From the NCBI GenBank assembly GCA_900550065.1, contig URQR01000119.1, forward strand, positions 1 through 6,540: 6,540 bases of DNA, written 5' to 3'. The stretch's first letter is position 1, and the number at the start of each line of letters is the position of its first letter. The notes beneath the pieces were generated by a model. The model had not been told where the DNA came from, ran no database searches, and saw only the letters and a list, made by a program, of their open reading frames with translations. Position numbers and translations under genes: made by a program. Positions 5,334-6,540 of this stretch are shown one piece after another. This DNA comes from an uncultured Eubacteriales bacterium. Its GTDB lineage: Bacteria; Bacillota; Clostridia; UBA1381; UMGS1253.

Positions 5334-6540
5334 ATGCCGAATCATTTAATTTCAGAAAAATCACCGTATCTATTACAGCACGCCAACAACCCTGTAAATT
5401 GGTACCCGTGGGGGCCGGAGGCGTTTGCAAAAGCTGCGAAAGAGGATAAGCCGATTTTTTTAAGCATTGGGTATTCGACCTGCCACTGGTGTCATGTGAT
5501 GGAGCGGGAATCCTTTGAGGATGTGGATGTAGCGGATATTTTGAATCAATATTTTATCGCAGTCAAGGTTGACCGGGAGGAGCGGCCTGATATAGACGCG
5601 GTATATATGAACGTCTGTCAGGCTATGACCGGACAGGGCGGCTGGCCGCTAACCGTTTTGATGACGCCGCAGCAGGAGCCCTTTTTCGCCGGCACTTATT
5701 TTCCGAAAAATTCGCATGCCGGAATGCCCGGGCTAATTGAAATTCTCGGTCAAACGAATCGGCTTTGGCGGACAGAAAAGGATGCGCTAATCCAAGCAGG
5801 AAATGAAATTGTCCGCGCGTTATCACATACTGAGACCGCGCCAGCCGGGGAAATATCGAAAGAATTGCCGAAGAAGGCCGTAAAGCAGTTAAAAAACAGC
5901 TTTGATTCTAAAAACGGCGGCTTTGGCGGCGCGCCTAAGTTTCCGTCGCCGCATAATCTAATTTTTTTGCTTGAATACGCCAAAGAGGAGCACAGCCCGC
6001 TCGCTTTACAGATGGCGGAAAAAACGCTGGAGAAGATGTACCGCGGCGGAATTTTCGACCATATCGGCGGCGGGTTTTCCCGGTATTCGACCGATGCTTT
6101 CTGGCTCGTGCCGCACTTTGAAAAAATGCTCTACGATAATGCTTTGCTTTCCTACGCTTACGCGCGAGCGCATGAGATAACAGGCAAGAAATTTTACAGC
6201 CAAGCTGCCGAACGGACGATTTCCTATGTCCTGCGGGAGCTGACGGACGAGAGGGGCGGTTTTTATTGCGGACAGGACGCGGACAGCGACGGCGTAGAGG
6301 GCCAGTATTATGTGTTTATGCCACAGGAAATCCATCAGGTTTTAGCGCCGCAGGAGGCGGACAGGTTCTGTGTGGATTACGATATCGGCTCAAATCATTT
6401 TGAGGGGAAAAGTATTCCTAATCTATTGCATACAGAACAAACCCCACAGACCAGCCGACAGACTTTGGAACGGTTGTATCTGTATCGCTTGCACCGGACG
6501 CGGCTTCATAAAGACGATAAAATCTTAACGGCGTGGAACG
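5334..6540 (+). CDS. Thioredoxin domain-containing protein, DUF255/YyaL (SSP411-like) family, 3' end outside window
   Basis: 402 codons are visible without interruption; the family is usually about 650-700 residues, so roughly the last 40% is missing. The N-terminal thioredoxin-like domain (about 1-165) begins with the family signature NHLISEKSPYLLQHANNPV and NWYPWG. It has the redox motif CHWCH (Cys50, Cys53), then VDREERPDID, the cis-Pro region GQGGWPLTVLMTP (100-112) and FFAGTYFP. From about residue 180 the alpha/alpha-barrel domain related to N-acylglucosamine 2-epimerases appears: GGFGGAPKFPSP, GGIFDHIGGGFSRYS, VPHFEKMLYDNALL, GGFYCGQDADSDG and, at the edge, KILTAWN. The biochemical role of the family is not settled; it is named YyaL in Bacillus and SPATA20 in animals. 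It is probably cytoplasmic, with no signal peptide. GAAAGGA (5315-5321) lies 12 nt before the ATG, rather far. A palindromic repeat lies in its leader. It shows no obvious functional link with the envelope genes upstream. Confidence 0.93.
   Translation, partial: MPNHLISEKSPYLLQHANNPVNWYPWGPEAFAKAAKEDKPIFLSIGYSTCHWCHVMERESFEDVDVADILNQYFIAVKVDREERPDIDAVYMNVCQAMTGQGGWPLTVLMTPQQEPFFAGTYFPKNSHAGMPGLIEILGQTNRLWRTEKDALIQAGNEIVRALSHTETAPAGEISKELPKKAVKQLKNSFDSKNGGFGGAPKFPSPHNLIFLLEYAKEEHSPLALQMAEKTLEKMYRGGIFDHIGGGFSRYSTDAFWLVPHFEKMLYDNALLSYAYARAHEITGKKFYSQAAERTISYVLRELTDERGGFYCGQDADSDGVEGQYYVFMPQEIHQVLAPQEADRFCVDYDIGSNHFEGKSIPNLLHTEQTPQTSRQTLERLYLYRLHRTRLHKDDKILTAWN

Noticed and set aside
6006..6335. 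A 109-codon minus-strand frame inside the DUF255 gene
   Set aside because: The plus strand codes for conserved YyaL-type motifs throughout this interval; the minus-strand frame has no family features.

Overview
The window looks like chromosomal DNA of a Gram-positive, probably spore-forming member of the Clostridia, most likely a gut lineage near Oscillospiraceae/Ruminococcaceae. This rests on gene families only: a PdaA-type muramic-lactam deacetylase (spore cortex), an S-layer-homology (SLH) protein, DHHW and DUF4358 proteins typical of Clostridia, AAGGAG-type ribosome binding sites and one TTG start. No rRNA, tRNA, CRISPR array, insertion sequence or phage gene is visible.

Layout. (1) 1-510 (+) is the 3' part of a pdaA-like gene, whose start lies outside the window. 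(2) It converges on a large minus-strand gene (598-2442) encoding a secreted protein with three SLH motifs, a DUF4358-like region and a DHHW/AlgJ-type SGNH domain. The two share a strong bidirectional terminator (518-550). (3) A divergent AT-rich promoter region (about 2443-2624) serves that gene and a plus-strand GxDLY/SGNH hydrolase (2625-3689). (4) A two-gene operon follows: a membrane-anchored SGNH/GDSL esterase (TTG start, 3849-4673) and a DUF4358 lipoprotein (4686-5177). (5) The 5' two thirds of a thioredoxin-domain DUF255/YyaL-type gene (5334 to beyond 6540) ends the window.

How the genes fit together. The centre is rich in SGNH-superfamily enzymes, with three in a row, two of them predicted to act outside the membrane. 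The minus-strand gene fuses a DUF4358-like region to an SGNH-like domain, and the 3849-5177 operon carries the same two parts as separate proteins. Both transcription units are preceded by the same motif, AACTTTTT-N13-GTCTA, with identical spacing (18 nt between AAC and GTCTA) and similar distance to the start codon. It resembles promoters of ECF (envelope-stress) sigma factors. The best inference is an envelope-modification module (acyl-group transfer or removal on a surface polymer) co-regulated by an ECF factor. No substrate is shown by the sequence, and the MBOAT acyltransferase that often accompanies DHHW proteins is not in the window.

A second unexplained signal is a 31-bp palindromic repeat present twice in opposite orientation (572-602 and 5280-5310). 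One copy supplies the stop codon of the SLH gene and the other sits just upstream of the ribosome binding site of the YyaL-type gene.
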